Shown here: one piece after another, positions 1 to 5,126 of the stretch
Layout: each line of letters starts with the position of its first letter
Numbering within the stretch: the first letter of the stretch is position 1
Origin: Sphingomonadaceae bacterium
Lineage (GTDB): Bacteria; Pseudomonadota; Alphaproteobacteria; Sphingomonadales; Sphingomonadaceae
NCBI GenBank assembly: GCA_013821585.1
Contig: JACDGO010000186.1
Span: 1 to 5,126, forward strand
DNA: 5,126 nt
Direction of reading: 5' to 3'
Made by a program: the position numbers and the translations under genes
Notes under the pieces: generated by a model
Database searches by the model: none
The model's input: the letters and a program-made list of their open reading frames with translations, nothing else
Told to the model about the DNA's origin: nothing

Positions 1-1327
1 GCATTCCGGTCAGTGCCTTGAGACCGCCCATCTTTCTGAGCTTCTTCATCGCGCCGGCCATTTCCTGATGCATTTTGAGCAGGCGGTTGACGTCCTGCAC
101 GGTCGTTCCCGATCCCTTGGCGACGCGGATCTTGCGCTTCGCCTGAAGCAATTCGGGCTTGGCGCGCTCCCTCGGCGTCATCGATCCGATCATCGCGTCC
201 ATGCGGACGAGCACCTTGTCGTCGACCGCGCCCGACGCCATCGCCGCCTGCGCCTTCTTCATGCCAGGGATCATCCCCGCGAGCGCGCCGAGGCCGCCCA
301 TTCGCTGCATCTGCGCGAGCTGGGTGCGCAGGTCGTTGAGGTCGAACTGGCCCTTGGCCATCTTCGCAGCGAGCGCTTCGGCTTCTTCGACCTGCACGGT
401 CTCGGCGGCGCGCTCGACGAGGCTGACGACGTCGCCCATGCCCAGGATGCGCCCGGCGACGCGGCTCGGGTGAAACGGCTCGAGGCCGTCGAGCTTCTCG
501 CCGGTGCCGACGAACTTGATCGGCTTGCCCGTCACCGCGCGCATCGAGAGCGCCGCGCCGCCGCGCGCGTCGCCGTCCATGCGCGTGAGAACGACGCCGG
601 TCAGCGGCACCTGCGACATGAAGCTCTGTGCGACGTTGACGGCGTCCTGCCCGGTCAGCGCATCGACGACGAGCAAGGTCTCGGCGGGCGCGGACACGTC
701 GGAAACCGCACGCATCTCGTCCATCAGCGCCTGATCGACGTGCAGCCGGCCCGCCGTGTCGAGCAGCAGCACGTCATAGCCCTGGAGCTTCGCCGCGGAG
801 AACGCGCGGCGGGCGATGTCGACCGGCTGCTGTCCCTGAACGACCGGCAGCGTCGCGACGCCGGTTTGCGCGCCCAGCACCGCGAGCTGCTCCTGCGCGG
901 CGGGGCGGTTGACGTCGAGCGACGCCATCAGGACCTTCTTGCGGTCTTTCTCGCTCAGCCGTTTCGCGATCTTCGCTGTGGTCGTCGTCTTGCCCGAACC
1001 CTGGAGGCCGACCATCATCACAACCGCGGGCGGATTGACCGCGAGTTCGAGGTCGCTCGCGTTGGACCCGAGCATCTCGACCAGCGCGTCATTGACGATC
1101 TTGACGACCTGTTGCCCCGGCGTGACCGAGCGCAGCACGCTCTGGCCGACCGCTTGCTCGGTCACCTTGTCGACGAACGACCGGACGACCTGAATCGCGA
1201 CATCGGCCTCGAGCAGCGCGATCCGCACTTCGCGCATCGCCGCGCGCACGTCCGCCTCGCTCAGCGCGCCGCGACCGCGCAGCGCGCCGAAAACGGTCGT
1301 CAGGCGATCGCTCAGGCTGTCGAACAT
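1..1327 (-). CDS. ffh: Signal recognition particle protein Ffh (3' end cut by window edge)
   Basis: Ffh is the SRP GTPase. With 4.5S RNA it binds signal sequences of nascent inner-membrane proteins and docks with the receptor FtsY. Reading the minus strand from ATG at 1327 gives 442 codons with no stop before the edge. The N-terminal helical domain (about 1-95, MFDSLSDRLTTVFGALRGRG) is followed by the GTPase NG domain: P-loop GLQGSGKTTTT at 108-117, DVNRPAAQEQL at 138-148, DTAGR at 190-194, G4 region TRMDGDARGG at 248-257, and GMGDVVSLVE at 296-305. The methionine-rich M domain follows; its RNA-binding segment GSGTTVQDVNRLLK lies at about 405-418. Many homologues have TK where this has TR in G4; I recall arginine as usual in alphaproteobacteria. 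Ffh is usually about 450-520 residues, so only the flexible C-terminal tail is missing. The start matches the family N-terminus and has a GGAG 12 nt upstream. rpsP-rimM-trmD often follow ffh, but they would lie outside this window. Confidence 0.97.
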   Translation of the reverse strand, partial: MFDSLSDRLTTVFGALRGRGALSEADVRAAMREVRIALLEADVAIQVVRSFVDKVTEQAVGQSVLRSVTPGQQVVKIVNDALVEMLGSNASDLELAVNPPAVVMMVGLQGSGKTTTTAKIAKRLSEKDRKKVLMASLDVNRPAAQEQLAVLGAQTGVATLPVVQGQQPVDIARRAFSAAKLQGYDVLLLDTAGRLHVDQALMDEMRAVSDVSAPAETLLVVDALTGQDAVNVAQSFMSQVPLTGVVLTRMDGDARGGAALSMRAVTGKPIKFVGTGEKLDGLEPFHPSRVAGRILGMGDVVSLVERAAETVQVEEAEALAAKMAKGQFDLNDLRTQLAQMQRMGGLGALAGMIPGMKKAQAAMASGAVDDKVLVRMDAMIGSMTPRERAKPELLQAKRKIRVAKGSGTTVQDVNRLLKMHQEMAGAMKKLRKMGGLKALTGM

Positions 1328-1339
1328 CGGCCCAGTCAA

Positions 1340-1343
1340 CTCC
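1340..1343 (-). promoter_or_regulatory. Ribosome binding site of ffh
   Basis: On the minus strand GGAG lies 12 nt before the ffh ATG at 1327. The spacing is longer than ideal, but no better purine run lies closer. The site sits just after the T-run of the hairpin at 1349-1384, so any transcript starting upstream must pass that hairpin before the site is made. It also lies inside the last codons of the short ORF at 1336-1389. Confidence 0.45.
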
Positions 1344-1348
1344 AACGC

Positions 1349-1384
1349 AAAAAACGCCAGCGGACGAAACCTCGTCGGCTGGCG
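1349..1384 (-). terminator. Intrinsic terminator-like hairpin in the ffh leader (possible attenuator)
   Basis: On the minus strand a 13-bp stem (1384-1372 pairing with 1367-1355) has one G-G mismatch at 1377/1362, a 4-nt GGTT loop and six consecutive Ts (1354-1349). This is the textbook form of a Rho-independent terminator. The T-run exists only on the minus strand, so it cannot serve a plus-strand transcript. It ends just 21 nt before the ffh ATG, and no minus-strand gene is visible upstream for it to terminate. The simplest readings are conditional termination in the ffh leader, or the end of a short antisense or leader RNA. The structure is seen directly; its function is inferred. Confidence 0.65.
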
Positions 1385-1385
1385 C

Positions 1386-1399
1386 GCATCCGCGGATGC
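1386..1399. repeat. Perfect 14-bp palindrome GCATCCGCGGATGC
   Basis: The 14 bases are identical on both strands. The palindrome lies in the ffh/GGDEF-EAL intergenic region, directly upstream (for ffh) of the terminator-like hairpin, and it contains the start codon of the short minus-strand ORF. It could be an operator for a dimeric regulator of either divergent gene, an extra RNA stem in the ffh leader, or chance. Confidence 0.45.
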
Positions 1400-1414
1400 T
1401 CTTCGATTGCCGGC

Positions 1415-1443
1415 CCCCTAACGGCGGGACAGGCGAGCGTCAA
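1415..1443 (-). promoter_or_regulatory. Candidate promoter for ffh (weak -10)
   Basis: On the minus strand TTGACG (1443-1438) is followed, after a 17-bp spacer, by TAGGGG (1420-1415). The -35 matches the sigma-70 consensus at five of six positions, but the -10 keeps only its first two bases. A start near 1408 would give an ffh leader of about 80 nt containing the palindrome and the terminator-like hairpin. Confidence 0.25.
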
Positions 1444-1474
1444 CGATTAAGGGCTTTTTCATTGCTGACCGTTA

Positions 1475-1500
1475 CGCCCGCGTTCGTGTTCGAACGGGCG
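1475..1500 (+). other. Hairpin directly before the GGDEF-EAL ribosome binding site
   Basis: The sequences 1475-1486 and 1491-1500 form a ten-bp stem with a 2-nt bulge (1481-1482) and a TGTT loop. It ends where the GGGGA of the next gene begins, so in mRNA it would sit next to the ribosome binding site and might tune translation. No T-run follows, so it is not a terminator. No convincing plus-strand promoter is visible between 1328 and 1509. Confidence 0.35.
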
Positions 1501-1504
1501 GGGA
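1500..1504 (+). promoter_or_regulatory. Ribosome binding site supporting the GTG start at 1510
   Basis: GGGGA is spaced 5 nt from GTG at 1510. This favours 1510 over the in-frame ATG at 1396, which lies inside a perfect palindrome, has no clear purine run before it and would add 38 residues unlike a protein N-terminus. Confidence 0.5.
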
Positions 1505-1509
1505 CCAGC

Positions 1510-3135
1510 GTGGAAAGCACAAAGCCGCGATCGCGTGTATCGAACGCGCGAAACGATGTCGTCACGGGCGGGATCGTCGTCGCCGGCATATTGATGTTCA
1601 TCGGCACCGGCAGCCGTGTGCTGCAACAGGCGATGAACGCGCTTTCGGGGGTCGGTGGCGGCGTCGACCAGACATTGACCGTCGCCGTGCTGCTCAACAT
1701 TGCGCTGATCCTGTTCGGCTGGCGCCGCTACCGCGACCTGTCGAACGAGATCGTCGAGCGCACCGCCGCCGAGCAGCGCGCGCAGGTTCTTGCGTCACGC
1801 GACCCGCTCACCGGCTTCCTCAATCGCCGCGCGCTGTCCGAACAGGGCGGCGCGTTGCTGACCAAAGCGGCGCGCCGCCAGAAATCGTTCGCGATGCTGA
1901 TGCTCGACCTCGATCACTTTAAGAACGTCAACGATGTTCACGGCCATGCGATCGGCGACGCGCTGCTGAAGACGATCGCGGCCGAAGTCGCGACCCTGAT
2001 GCCGCCGTCGGCGATCACCGCGCGCCTCGGCGGCGACGAGTTCGCCTGCGCCTTTGCATTCGACGGCGGCAGCCCCGGAATGGTCGACCGCGTCGCGGAA
2101 AGCATCGTCGCCCGCCTCGCCCAGCCGTTCGAGGTCGCCAACACCCATGTCCACATTTCGGTTTCGATCGGCATCGCGCGCGCCGACAGCGAAGGCGCGA
2201 CGATCGACGCGTTGATGCGCAGCGCCGACATCGCGATGTATGCCGCCAAGCATCAGGGGCGGAACCGCTTCGCCTGGTTCGACGTGTCGATGGAGCGCGA
2301 GCTTCAGGAGCGCAACGCCGTCGAGGCGGGCATGCGCAGCGGCATCCCCAAGGGCGAGTTCGTTCCCTATTTCGAACAGCAGATCGACCTGAGCACCGGA
2401 CGGCTCCACGGCTTCGAGATGCTCGCGCGCTGGGATCATCCGACGCGCGGGCTGGTCTGTCCCGATCATTTCATCCCGATCGCCGAGGAAACCGGCATGA
2501 TCGCCGACCTGTCGATGTCGGTGATGCGTCAGGCGCTTGTCGAGGCGAAGAACTGGGATCATGGACTGACCGTGTCGGTCAACATCTCGCCGTCGCAGCT
2601 CAAGGATCCGTGGCTCGCGCAAAAGCTCGTCAAGCTGCTGACCGAGACCGGCTATCCCCCCGAGCGGCTCGAAGTGGAGATCACCGAGACCTCGCTGTTC
2701 GAGAATCTGGCGCTCGCCCAGTCGATCGTCGGCAGCCTCAAGAACCAGGGCATCAAGCTCGCGCTCGACGATTTCGGCACCGGCTATTCGTCGCTCGCGC
2801 ATTTGCGCGCGCTTCCGTTCGACCGCATCAAGATCGACCGCAGCTTCGTCGCCTCGATCTGCGACAATTCGGAAAGCGCGGCGATCGTCAACGCGATCAC
2901 GCGCCTCGGCGATTCGCTCGGCCTGCCCGTCACCGCCGAGGGGATCGAGGACGCGGCGATCGAGGAGCGGCTGCGCCAGCTCGGCTGTCACAAGGGCCAG
3001 GGCTGGTTCTACGGCAAGCCGCTGCCGATCAGCCAGGTCCGCACCCTGCTCGCCGAACGCAATCTCCTCCCCTATGCGCGCCGCCGCGACGAAGTGCGCG
3101 CGGATGAGGTCGTCGAACTGCGCCGCAGCGCCTAA
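1510..3135 (+). CDS. Membrane-anchored GGDEF-EAL cyclic-di-GMP diguanylate cyclase/phosphodiesterase
   Basis: This is predicted to make (GGDEF) and/or degrade (EAL) c-di-GMP at the inner membrane, controlling motility or biofilm. From GTG 1510 it is 541 residues. Two hydrophobic segments (about 17-38 and 55-71) form a hairpin; RSRVSNAR before and WRRYR after place both ends in the cytoplasm. The GGDEF domain (about 95-257) has RDPLTGFLNRR, DLDHFKNVND with D133 and N141, and intact GGDEF at 174-178. The inhibitory RxxD site is absent (PPSA there). The EAL domain (about 270-520) has EML at 303-305 in place of EAL, with N358, E393, D420-D421 in DDFGTG, K441, E477 and Q497, so its active-site residues are all present. 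There is no PAS, GAF or periplasmic sensor domain. The start is uncertain: ATG at 1396 would give 579 residues, but 1510 has a better ribosome binding site. It lies divergent from ffh and 78 bp before dapF. Confidence 0.9.
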   Translation: MESTKPRSRVSNARNDVVTGGIVVAGILMFIGTGSRVLQQAMNALSGVGGGVDQTLTVAVLLNIALILFGWRRYRDLSNEIVERTAAEQRAQVLASRDPLTGFLNRRALSEQGGALLTKAARRQKSFAMLMLDLDHFKNVNDVHGHAIGDALLKTIAAEVATLMPPSAITARLGGDEFACAFAFDGGSPGMVDRVAESIVARLAQPFEVANTHVHISVSIGIARADSEGATIDALMRSADIAMYAAKHQGRNRFAWFDVSMERELQERNAVEAGMRSGIPKGEFVPYFEQQIDLSTGRLHGFEMLARWDHPTRGLVCPDHFIPIAEETGMIADLSMSVMRQALVEAKNWDHGLTVSVNISPSQLKDPWLAQKLVKLLTETGYPPERLEVEITETSLFENLALAQSIVGSLKNQGIKLALDDFGTGYSSLAHLRALPFDRIKIDRSFVASICDNSESAAIVNAITRLGDSLGLPVTAEGIEDAAIEERLRQLGCHKGQGWFYGKPLPISQVRTLLAERNLLPYARRRDEVRADEVVELRRSA

Positions 3136-3177
3136 AGGCAGTCTTTCGGATCGCGGAGGATAGCGGTCGCGGTCCCG

Positions 3178-3206
3178 TGGACTTCATCGGGTGCCGTCCC
3201 TAGATC
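3178..3206 (+). promoter_or_regulatory. Candidate dapF promoter giving a leaderless mRNA
   Basis: TGGACT (3178-3183), a 17-bp spacer and TAGATC (3201-3206) loosely match sigma-70 -35 and -10 elements, at four and three of six positions. The expected start point falls at about 3213-3214, exactly on the dapF ATG. No Shine-Dalgarno sequence is visible in the 15 nt before that ATG, which fits a leaderless transcript. The match is weak and the call is inferential. Confidence 0.3.
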
Positions 3207-3213
3207 GCGCGCC

Positions 3214-4011
3214 ATGCGCTTCGCGTTCCACAAGATGCACGGCCTCGGCAACGACTTTGTCGTGATCGACGCGCGCGTGACGCCGGTTACCGTGAACGCT
3301 GACGAGGCGCGCGGCATCGCCGACCGCCACACCGGCATCGGCTGCGACCAGTTGATCGTGATCGAGCCGTCGGACACCGCCGACGCGCGCATGCGCGTCT
3401 TCAACGCCGACGGCGGCGAGGTCGAGTCCTGCGGCAACGCGGCGCGCGCGGTCGCGCTGCTGCTCGGCGAACGGTCGCGGATCGAGACCGCCGGCGGCAT
3501 GATCGACCTCTCGCCAGAAGCTGACGGCGCAACCGTCGACATGGGAAGCCCGCGCTTCGGCTGGGACGAAATCCCCCTCGCCTATGCGATGGACACCGCG
3601 GCGATGCCGGTCGGCTGGGGCCATCTCGAAACGCCCGCGGCCGTCAACGTCGGCAATCCGCACGCGATCTTCTTCGTCGAGGATTGCGACACGATCGACG
3701 TCGCGCGTCTCGGCCCGCTCATCGAGCATGACCTGGCGTTTCCCGACCGGGTCAACGTCAATATCGCCACCGTGACGGGACCGAACACGCTCCGCCTGCG
3801 CGTCTGGGAGCGCGGCGCCGGCGAGACGCTCGCCTGCGGCACCGGCGCCTGCGCGGCGGTCGCGATCGGCATCCGCCTCGGCCTGCTCGACGCGAAGGTC
3901 GAGGTCGCGACCCATGGCGGCGCGCTGACGATCGAATGGCTTGGCCAGAACGCACCGGTGCTCCTGACGGGCCCGGCGGAAACCGTCTACGAAGGGGAGA
4001 TCGACCTGTGA
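3214..4011 (+). CDS. dapF: Diaminopimelate epimerase DapF
   Basis: DapF is a cytoplasmic, cofactor-independent epimerase converting LL- to meso-diaminopimelate, the precursor of lysine and of peptidoglycan cross-links. The 265 residues are near the usual family length (about 270-280). The start KMHGLGNDFVVID at 7-19 is the family N-terminus, which fixes ATG 3214. Substrate-binding N64 lies in VFNADGGE. The two catalytic cysteines are C73 (ESCGNAAR) and C208 (LACGTGAC), each in its conserved motif. VNVGNPHA (144-151) and ERGAGE (199-204) are also present. Residues 1 to about 198 look alphaproteobacterial/sphingomonad, for example WDEIPLAYAMDT. From about 204, ETLACGTGACAAVAIGI through to EGEIDL looks like beta/gammaproteobacterial DapF; sphingomonads usually have GLTRACGTGACA there. 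The protein is intact and should be active, but it may be mosaic. The next gene starts 10 nt after the stop. Confidence 0.97.
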   Translation: MRFAFHKMHGLGNDFVVIDARVTPVTVNADEARGIADRHTGIGCDQLIVIEPSDTADARMRVFNADGGEVESCGNAARAVALLLGERSRIETAGGMIDLSPEADGATVDMGSPRFGWDEIPLAYAMDTAAMPVGWGHLETPAAVNVGNPHAIFFVEDCDTIDVARLGPLIEHDLAFPDRVNVNIATVTGPNTLRLRVWERGAGETLACGTGACAAVAIGIRLGLLDAKVEVATHGGALTIEWLGQNAPVLLTGPAETVYEGEIDL

Positions 4012-4021
4012 AAGAAGACTC
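3802..4021. other. Candidate lineage junction (recombination or assembly chimera)
   Basis: Left of this interval the genes look sphingomonad; right of it they look betaproteobacterial, and the DapF family style changes near residue 200. The stretch encoding VWERGAG and CGTGAC (about 3802-3860) is highly conserved across proteobacteria, so it could serve for homologous crossover or for mis-joining of reads. Alanine codons support a change: by hand count dapF uses GCG 22 and GCC 10, whereas the DUF484 gene uses GCC 21 and GCG 11. No direct repeat, IS end or tRNA is visible here. The exact breakpoint cannot be set by eye. Confidence 0.35.
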
Positions 4022-4723
4022 GTGAGCACCAGCGGTACGACGCCGCTCGGCGTGCAGGGCATCACCGAAGGCGACATCGCCAACTACCTCGCCGCCAGCC
4101 CCGGCTTTTTCGAGCGCCATGCCGAGCTGCTCGGCAGCATCCAGCTGACCAGCCCGCACGGCCAGCGCGCCGTCTCGCTGCAGGAGCGGCAGATGGAAAT
4201 GCTGCGCGACAAGATCAAGGGCCTCGAGCGCCAGATCGTCGAGATGCTCAGGAACGGCCAGGACAACGTCGCCATCGCCGACAAGCTGCACCGCTGGACG
4301 CATGCACTGATGCTTACCGGCAATGCCGCCGACCTGCCCGACGTGCTGGTGCAGGAGCTGCGCCATCAGTTCCTGATCCCGCAGGCGGCGATTCGCGTCT
4401 GGGCCGGCGCCGAAGCGTTCGCCGACCTGTCGTTCGCGCGCGCCGTCGGCGCCGACGCGCGGAGCTTCGCGACGAGCCTGGCGGCTCCCTATTGCGGCGT
4501 CAACACCGGCTTCGAGGCGGTGCAGTGGCTCGACGATCCGGTGCAGGCGCAGTCGATCGCCTTGATCCCGCTCAAGCATGACAGCCAGCCGGTGGCGTTC
4601 GGCCTGCTGGTGCTCGCCTCGCCCGATCAGACGCGCTACACCGCCGACATGGGCACCGAGTTCCTCGCCCGCATCGGCGAGGTCGCGAGCGCCGCCTTGA
4701 CGCGGCTGCTGCCGGCCTCGTGA
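4022..4723 (+). CDS. DUF484 family protein (YigA-like)
   Basis: This is a conserved cytoplasmic protein of unknown biochemical role. The family is found between dapF and xerC in many beta- and gammaproteobacteria, as yigA is in E. coli. From GTG 4022 it is 233 residues. The N-terminal helical segment ITEGDIANYLAASPGFFERH (14-33) is followed by the family signature SPHGQRAVSLQERQMEMLR (44-62). A charged helix, probably coiled coil, spans about 48-78 (DKIKGLERQIVEML). The C-terminal half (about 95-230) has the alternating pattern of a GAF-like domain, with no catalytic residues recognised. The wording of the signature is betaproteobacterial rather than alphaproteobacterial. The start lies 10 nt after dapF with a weak AAGAAG before it. 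The gene overlaps xerC by 4 bp, so the two are probably co-translated. Its alanine codons favour GCC, unlike dapF. Confidence 0.88.
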   Translation: MSTSGTTPLGVQGITEGDIANYLAASPGFFERHAELLGSIQLTSPHGQRAVSLQERQMEMLRDKIKGLERQIVEMLRNGQDNVAIADKLHRWTHALMLTGNAADLPDVLVQELRHQFLIPQAAIRVWAGAEAFADLSFARAVGADARSFATSLAAPYCGVNTGFEAVQWLDDPVQAQSIALIPLKHDSQPVAFGLLVLASPDQTRYTADMGTEFLARIGEVASAALTRLLPAS

Positions 4724-5126
4724 ATGCGGCCGGCGAGGGCGGCGCAGGCGTCGTGCGCGACGCCGACCTCGCCGCTCACCTCGTCTACCTGAGGGTCGAG
4801 CGGCGCCTCGCCGAGCGCACCCTCGCGATGTACGGCGAAGCGTTCGATCGCCTGCAGGGCTTCGCGGGCGCCGTGCCGATCGCGCTGCGCGGCGCCGAGA
4901 CCCATCACATCCGTCGCTGGGCGGCGCAGATGCACGCCGGCGGCCTCGCGCCGCGCTCGATCGCGTTGGCGCTCTCGGCATGGCGCGGCTTCTACGGCTG
5001 GCTCGGTCGCGAAAGGCTCGTCGCCGCCAATCCGGTCGCCGGCGTGCGCGCACCGCGTGCACCGCAGCCGCTGCCGAAGGCGCTCTCGGTCGATCACGCG
5101 GTCGCGCTCGTCGCGCATCGCAGCGC
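4720..5126 (+). CDS. xerC: Tyrosine recombinase XerC (3' end cut by window edge)
   Basis: XerC acts with XerD and FtsK to resolve chromosome dimers at the dif site. Only 135 codons are in the window, reading from GTG 4720, which overlaps the DUF484 stop as GTGA (4720-4723). They cover the N-terminal SAM-like core-binding domain: DADLAAHLVYLRVERRLAERTLAMYGEAF (15-43), HHIRRWAAQMHAGGLAPRSI (62-81), then LALSAWRGFYGWLGRE and NPVAGVRAPRAPQPLPKALS, the usual linker into the catalytic domain. The catalytic R-H-R-Y residues lie beyond the edge, so activity cannot be judged. XerC is preferred over XerD or a phage integrase because of the dapF-DUF484-xerC order and the NPV-GVRAP-LPKALS wording. It resembles Burkholderiales XerC. 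The exact start is uncertain, since no strong ribosome binding site is visible; translational coupling is likely. Confidence 0.9.
   Translation, partial: MNAAGEGGAGVVRDADLAAHLVYLRVERRLAERTLAMYGEAFDRLQGFAGAVPIALRGAETHHIRRWAAQMHAGGLAPRSIALALSAWRGFYGWLGRERLVAANPVAGVRAPRAPQPLPKALSVDHAVALVAHRS

Larger units (their letters stand above)
1336..1389 (-). other. Short ORF through the ffh leader hairpin, possible leader peptide
   Basis: A minus-strand ATG at 1389 opens a 17-codon frame, MRASRRGFVRWRFLRWS, ending in TGA at 1338-1336, 8 nt before the ffh ATG. It contains six arginines and two tryptophans, and both arms of the terminator-like hairpin and its T-run fall inside it. A weak GAAGAG lies 9 nt upstream. 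Translation could unfold the hairpin and bring ribosomes to the ffh start. However, open frames of this length are common by chance in GC-rich DNA, and nothing shows that this one is translated. Confidence 0.2.

Noticed and set aside
68..1450. A 460-codon open frame on the plus strand opposite ffh
   Set aside because: Its translation is a low-complexity Arg/His/Asp/Leu-rich sequence typical of the antisense of GC-rich genes. The minus strand clearly encodes Ffh across the same bases.
1396..1509. N-terminal extension of the GGDEF-EAL protein from ATG 1396
   Set aside because: The ATG lies within a perfect palindrome with no clear ribosome binding site, and the 38 extra residues do not look like a membrane-protein N-terminus. 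GTG 1510 has GGGGA at 5 nt. The upstream start is not fully excluded.
1795..2991. A 398-codon minus-strand open frame inside the GGDEF-EAL gene
   Set aside because: It is the antisense shadow of a well-supported gene, with the same Arg/Asp/Ala-rich low-complexity composition and no recognisable domain.
3148..3175. Inverted repeat after the GGDEF-EAL stop as a possible terminator
   Set aside because: The stem is eight pairs including one G-T, the loop is 12 nt and no T-run follows, so it is too weak to call.
4008..4025. Five-codon ORF (GTG AAA GAA GAC TCG TGA) linking dapF to the DUF484 gene
   Set aside because: It overlaps the dapF stop and the DUF484 start in coupled fashion, but it is far too short to support as a gene.
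3184..4083. A 299-codon minus-strand open frame covering dapF
   Set aside because: It is the antisense of a complete DapF with both catalytic cysteines, and has no motif of its own.
3758..5062. A 434-codon minus-strand open frame across dapF, DUF484 and xerC
   Set aside because: It is an arginine-rich shadow frame spanning three real plus-strand genes and their boundaries.

Overview
The window is GC-rich proteobacterial DNA holding five protein genes, two of them cut by the window edges. No RNA gene, IS element, CRISPR array or phage gene is visible. From the left edge to about 3800 the proteins look like those of an alphaproteobacterium, most likely a sphingomonad: the Ffh G4 region reads TRMDGDARGG, and the first three quarters of DapF has the sphingomonad style (WDEIPLAYAMDT, NPHAIFFVEDCD). 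From the end of dapF onward, the DUF484 protein and XerC look betaproteobacterial (Burkholderiales-like). These family comparisons are from memory, not from a search.

Layout. (1) Positions 1-1327, minus strand: ffh, the protein subunit of the signal recognition particle, with its C-terminus running off the left edge. (2) Positions 1328-1509: a divergent intergenic region rich in structure. It holds an intrinsic-terminator-like hairpin with six Ts facing ffh, a 17-codon ORF running through that hairpin, a perfect 14-bp palindrome, a weak candidate ffh promoter, and a hairpin next to the ribosome binding site of the plus-strand gene. (3) About 1510-3135, plus strand: a membrane-anchored GGDEF-EAL protein of cyclic-di-GMP turnover. 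(4) Positions 3214-4011, plus: dapF, diaminopimelate epimerase, possibly on a leaderless transcript. (5) Positions 4022-4723, plus: a DUF484 protein. (6) From 4720 to the right edge, plus: the N-terminal part of xerC, overlapping the DUF484 gene by 4 bp.

How the genes fit together. The left genes are unrelated housekeeping and signalling functions: membrane protein targeting, c-di-GMP, and lysine/peptidoglycan precursor synthesis. The order dapF - DUF484 - xerC is a classic beta/gammaproteobacterial cluster, comparable to dapF-yigA-xerC in E. coli. It looks out of place next to sphingomonad-type ffh and a sphingomonad-type dapF N-terminus. DapF itself appears mosaic, with its last quarter closer to the beta/gamma form, and alanine codon preference flips from GCG in dapF to GCC in the DUF484 gene. 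The two main points of interest are this apparent lineage junction (recombination, or a chimeric assembly through a conserved part of dapF) and the attenuator-like structure in front of ffh. I do not see a clearly new multi-gene system.
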